Source: Mogibacterium sp.
GTDB taxonomy: Bacteria; Bacillota_A; Clostridia; Peptostreptococcales; Anaerovoracaceae
NCBI GenBank assembly: GCA_017469325.1
Contig: JAFUGO010000113.1
Coordinates: 1-7,208 of the forward strand
Length of the DNA: 7,208 nucleotides
Reading direction: 5' to 3'
Under the pieces are notes generated by a model. It was given only the letters and a program-made list of their open reading frames with translations. It searched no databases and was not told where the DNA came from. Below are positions 5,631 through 7,208 of the stretch, in pieces. Made by a program: the position numbers and the translations under genes. Position 1 is the first letter of the stretch. The number at the start of each line of letters is the position of its first letter.

Positions 5631-5656
5631 AGGAGCAACAGTTTTTTAATAGAATG

Positions 5657-5685
5657 ATAATAACAGAAATCATCGAACGAGATAA
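5657..5685 (-). promoter_or_regulatory. Possible csoR promoter
   Basis: On the - strand TATTAT (5657-5662) lies 17 bases downstream of a weak -35, TTATCT (5680-5685), which abuts the G/C palindrome. A second TATTAT on the same strand at 5626-5631 would give a very short leader. The choice between them is uncertain. Confidence 0.3.
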
Positions 5686-5700
5686 CCCCTTAAGGGGGAT
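5682..5700. promoter_or_regulatory. G/C-tract palindrome, candidate CsoR operator
   Basis: ATAACCCCTTAAGGGGGAT contains the perfect palindrome CCCCTTAAGGGG (5686-5697). CsoR-class operators are short inverted repeats with C and G tracts flanked by TA-rich ends, and this site has that form. It adjoins a possible csoR -35 and lies in the glutaminase leader, 20 bases before its start codon. Binding by this CsoR is inferred, not shown. Confidence 0.45.
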
Positions 5701-5707
5701 ATTAATC

Positions 5708-5713
5708 AGGAGG
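5708..5713 (+). promoter_or_regulatory. Ribosome binding site fixing the glutaminase start
   Basis: A full AGGAGG stands 6 bases before ATG at 5720. An in-frame ATG at 5654 would add 22 residues but has no ribosome binding site, and its extra codons run through the palindrome. The 5720 start is therefore preferred. Confidence 0.85.
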
Positions 5714-5719
5714 TCTGAA

Positions 5720-6817
5720 ATGGCTGAAGACATCAAAAAGAAAGCAGCTGAGAAACTTCAGGCAGAACTTGCAAAAAAGACAGCAGGCAGTTCTGAGCCT
5801 ACTATCAGCAAACAGTATCACCTTATGGAGACAAGCAAGGCCAGGGGGATCATCGAAAAAGCGATGAACCTTGCCAGAGAGGAGATCCCTAACGGAGCCG
5901 TTGCCACATATATTCCTGAGCTCAGCAAGATGGACCCTCATCAGCTCGGCATTTGCCTTTATCCGATAAACGGCGAGAAGATCTGCCTCGGTGATTACAA
6001 TACAAGATTCACGATGCAGTCCGTATCGAAGGTAATAATGCTGATCGTAGCGCTTGAGATCTGCGGGCTTAAACCGGTATTCAGAAAGGTCGGAATGGAG
6101 CCTTCGGGAGAAGCTTTTGACTCCCTCGTTGAGCTCGACGTGAACGATTCAAAGCCGTACAATCCGCTGATCAATTCGGGCGCGCTGGCGGTCTGCGGAC
6201 TGCTGCTCCCTGAGGTCTCCTTCCAGGATATGCTCAGATACACAAGAAACATCTGCGCCGATCAGGAGATAGACCTCAACCAGGATGTCTTCGACTCGGA
6301 AATGAAGACCTGCTCGCGTAACCGCTCCATAGCTTATCTGCTCGAGAGCAAGGGCATCATAACCACGGACGTAGAGGACACACTCAGATTCTATACAAAG
6401 ATGTGCTCAATGAACGTCACTGCAGAATCGCTCGCAAATCTCGGCAAAAAGCTCGCGAACGACGGAGTATGCGCTGTAGACGGCAAAAGATATATGTCTT
6501 CACGCACCGCCCGTATCGCAAAGACACTGATGCTCACATGCGGAATGTATGACGGATCGGGATCGTTCGCTATCAAAGTGGGTATCCCTACAAAATCCGG
6601 CGTGGGCGGCGGACTCCTGTCGGTATCCGACAAGCGTGCTGGCATCGGCGTTTTCGGACCGGCACTCGACGCGCAGGGCAACAGCATAGCGGGCTGCAAG
6701 CTCTTAAGAGAGATATCCAACGAGCTCAGGCTCAATCTCTTCTACGATCCGGAGTGGAACAAAGAAGAGTCGGATGACACCGTTCTGAAAGAGATGTCAA
6801 GCAGATCCGTAATGTAA
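5720..6817 (+). CDS. glsA: Glutaminase A family (L-glutamine to L-glutamate and ammonia)
   Basis: A 365-residue cytoplasmic serine-dependent glutaminase of the beta-lactamase-like fold. The catalytic S-x-x-K motif is S101-K104 in MQSVSKV. Other family blocks follow in order: NGAVATYIPEL (58-68), NPLINSGAL (148-156), NRSIAYLL (201-208), the tyrosine in CGMYDGSGSFA (274-284, Y277) and KVGIPTKSGVGGGLL (286-300). The enzyme supplies glutamate and ammonia; in some bacteria it aids acid resistance through ammonia release. The protein is longer than the usual 300-330 residues: about 30 polar, Lys/Ala/Glu-rich residues at the N terminus (probably helical) and about 25 charged residues at the C terminus lie outside the core. 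It is divergent from csoR and followed 16 bases later by a LOG-family gene. Confidence 0.93.
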   Translation: MAEDIKKKAAEKLQAELAKKTAGSSEPTISKQYHLMETSKARGIIEKAMNLAREEIPNGAVATYIPELSKMDPHQLGICLYPINGEKICLGDYNTRFTMQSVSKVIMLIVALEICGLKPVFRKVGMEPSGEAFDSLVELDVNDSKPYNPLINSGALAVCGLLLPEVSFQDMLRYTRNICADQEIDLNQDVFDSEMKTCSRNRSIAYLLESKGIITTDVEDTLRFYTKMCSMNVTAESLANLGKKLANDGVCAVDGKRYMSSRTARIAKTLMLTCGMYDGSGSFAIKVGIPTKSGVGGGLLSVSDKRAGIGVFGPALDAQGNSIAGCKLLREISNELRLNLFYDPEWNKEESDDTVLKEMSSRSVM

Positions 6818-6833
6818 AAACAAGGGGAACGGA

Positions 6834-7193
6834 ATGAATATAACAGTATACTGCGGCGCGGCCGAGGGCATGGATCCCGAATTTGCCGCACGCGCAAGAG
6901 AGCTCGGCGCCTGGATGGCAAAGCACGGACACGTGCTGGTCTACGGCGCCGGCAATTCCGGCATGATGGGAGCGGTCTCTGATTCGCTCATTGAAAACGG
7001 CGGAAGCGCTATAGGAGTCACGCCGGAGTTTTTTGTGCTTGCAGAAGAGACCAGAAGCGACCTCGACGAGGTCATACTGGCCGACGACATGTCAACAAGA
7101 CGCAACTGGATGATCGAACACGGAGACGCTTTCATAGCTCTCCCGGGCGGCATGGGTACGCTCGACGAGATCACCGAGGTCATGACTTACTAG
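6834..7193 (+). pseudogene. LOG-family (TIGR00730) Rossmann protein interrupted by in-frame TAG
   Basis: The reading frame encodes 119 residues of a LOG / 'lysine decarboxylase-like' protein, a family including cytokinin-riboside-monophosphate phosphoribohydrolases, which release a base from a nucleoside monophosphate. It shows ITVYCGAA (3-10), VYGAGNSGMMGAVSD (36-50), the MSTRRNWM block (86-93, R90) and the catalytic PGGMGTLDE (104-112, E112). Family members run to roughly 180-195 residues, so about 65 residues are missing. TAG (7191-7193) falls where members continue with a residue followed by LGL, and the same frame past the stop reads RLGLL to near the window edge. A single CAG-to-TAG change would explain it. 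AAGGGG lies 6 bases before the ATG. It could be a true nonsense mutation, a sequencing error or a readthrough stop. Confidence 0.75.
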
Positions 7194-7208
7194 AGGCTCG
7201 GCCTTCTC

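Noticed and set aside
5631..5655. T-run (TTTTTT at 5642-5647) as a terminator for an upstream transcript
   Set aside because: No stable stem precedes it, and it lies between divergent genes where no transcript needs to end.
5654..5719. Upstream in-frame ATG that would lengthen glutaminase by 22 residues
   Set aside because: There is no ribosome binding site before 5654, while AGGAGG stands 6 bases before ATG at 5720. The extra codons read through the palindromic regulatory DNA.
7191..7193. TAG read as pyrrolysine or glutamine in the LOG gene
   Set aside because: TAG ends two other genes here at their natural family ends, and no recoding signal is visible. A mutation or base error is simpler, though the window ends too soon to be sure.

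Overview
The window reads as chromosomal DNA of a strictly anaerobic, low-oxygen-adapted Firmicute of the Clostridia type. The basis is the gene set: a LUD-domain protein, a class I superoxide reductase next to an FprA-type flavodiiron protein, a clostridial-style CsoR and a bacterial acyl-ACP thioesterase. Strong GGAGG ribosome binding sites and roughly balanced GC with many AGA and ATA codons fit too. A member of Eubacteriales Family XIII or a relative is possible, but the sequence alone does not settle that. The DNA is densely coding, with no tRNA, rRNA, CRISPR array or insertion sequence seen. The longest non-coding gap is about 210 bases.

Left block (1-2795, + strand): four closely spaced genes with 16-28 base gaps, probably one transcription unit. 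They are the 3' end of a LUD-domain gene, an unusual fusion of a NifX/NifB-like metal-cluster-binding domain to a SlyD-like FKBP prolyl isomerase through a Cys/His-rich linker, a ROK-family sugar kinase without the usual zinc-site cysteines, and an acyl-ACP thioesterase homologue with two substituted active-site positions. A bidirectional terminator (2845-2881) separates this block from a convergent GNAT acetyltransferase gene on the - strand.

Middle block (2895-5299): the GNAT gene and a superoxide reductase / flavodiiron protein pair are divergently transcribed from a 209-base intergenic region. That region holds recognisable promoters in both directions and a perfect 12-base palindrome between them. 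The two + strand enzymes form a compact defence operon: one reduces superoxide to peroxide, the other reduces O2 (or NO) to water (or N2O). A second bidirectional hairpin terminator ends it.

Right block (5301-7208): a CsoR/DUF156 metal-sensing repressor on the - strand lies divergent to a glutaminase A gene. The intergenic DNA contains an extended -10 promoter and a G/C-tract palindrome that resembles a CsoR-class operator. The glutaminase is followed after 16 bases by a LOG-family (TIGR00730) Rossmann gene. That gene is cut by an in-frame TAG just after its catalytic PGGxGTxxE motif, while family-like sequence continues past the stop to the window edge.

The observations most worth following up are the NifX-SlyD fusion, the altered thioesterase active site, the interrupted LOG gene and the putative operator between csoR and the glutaminase.
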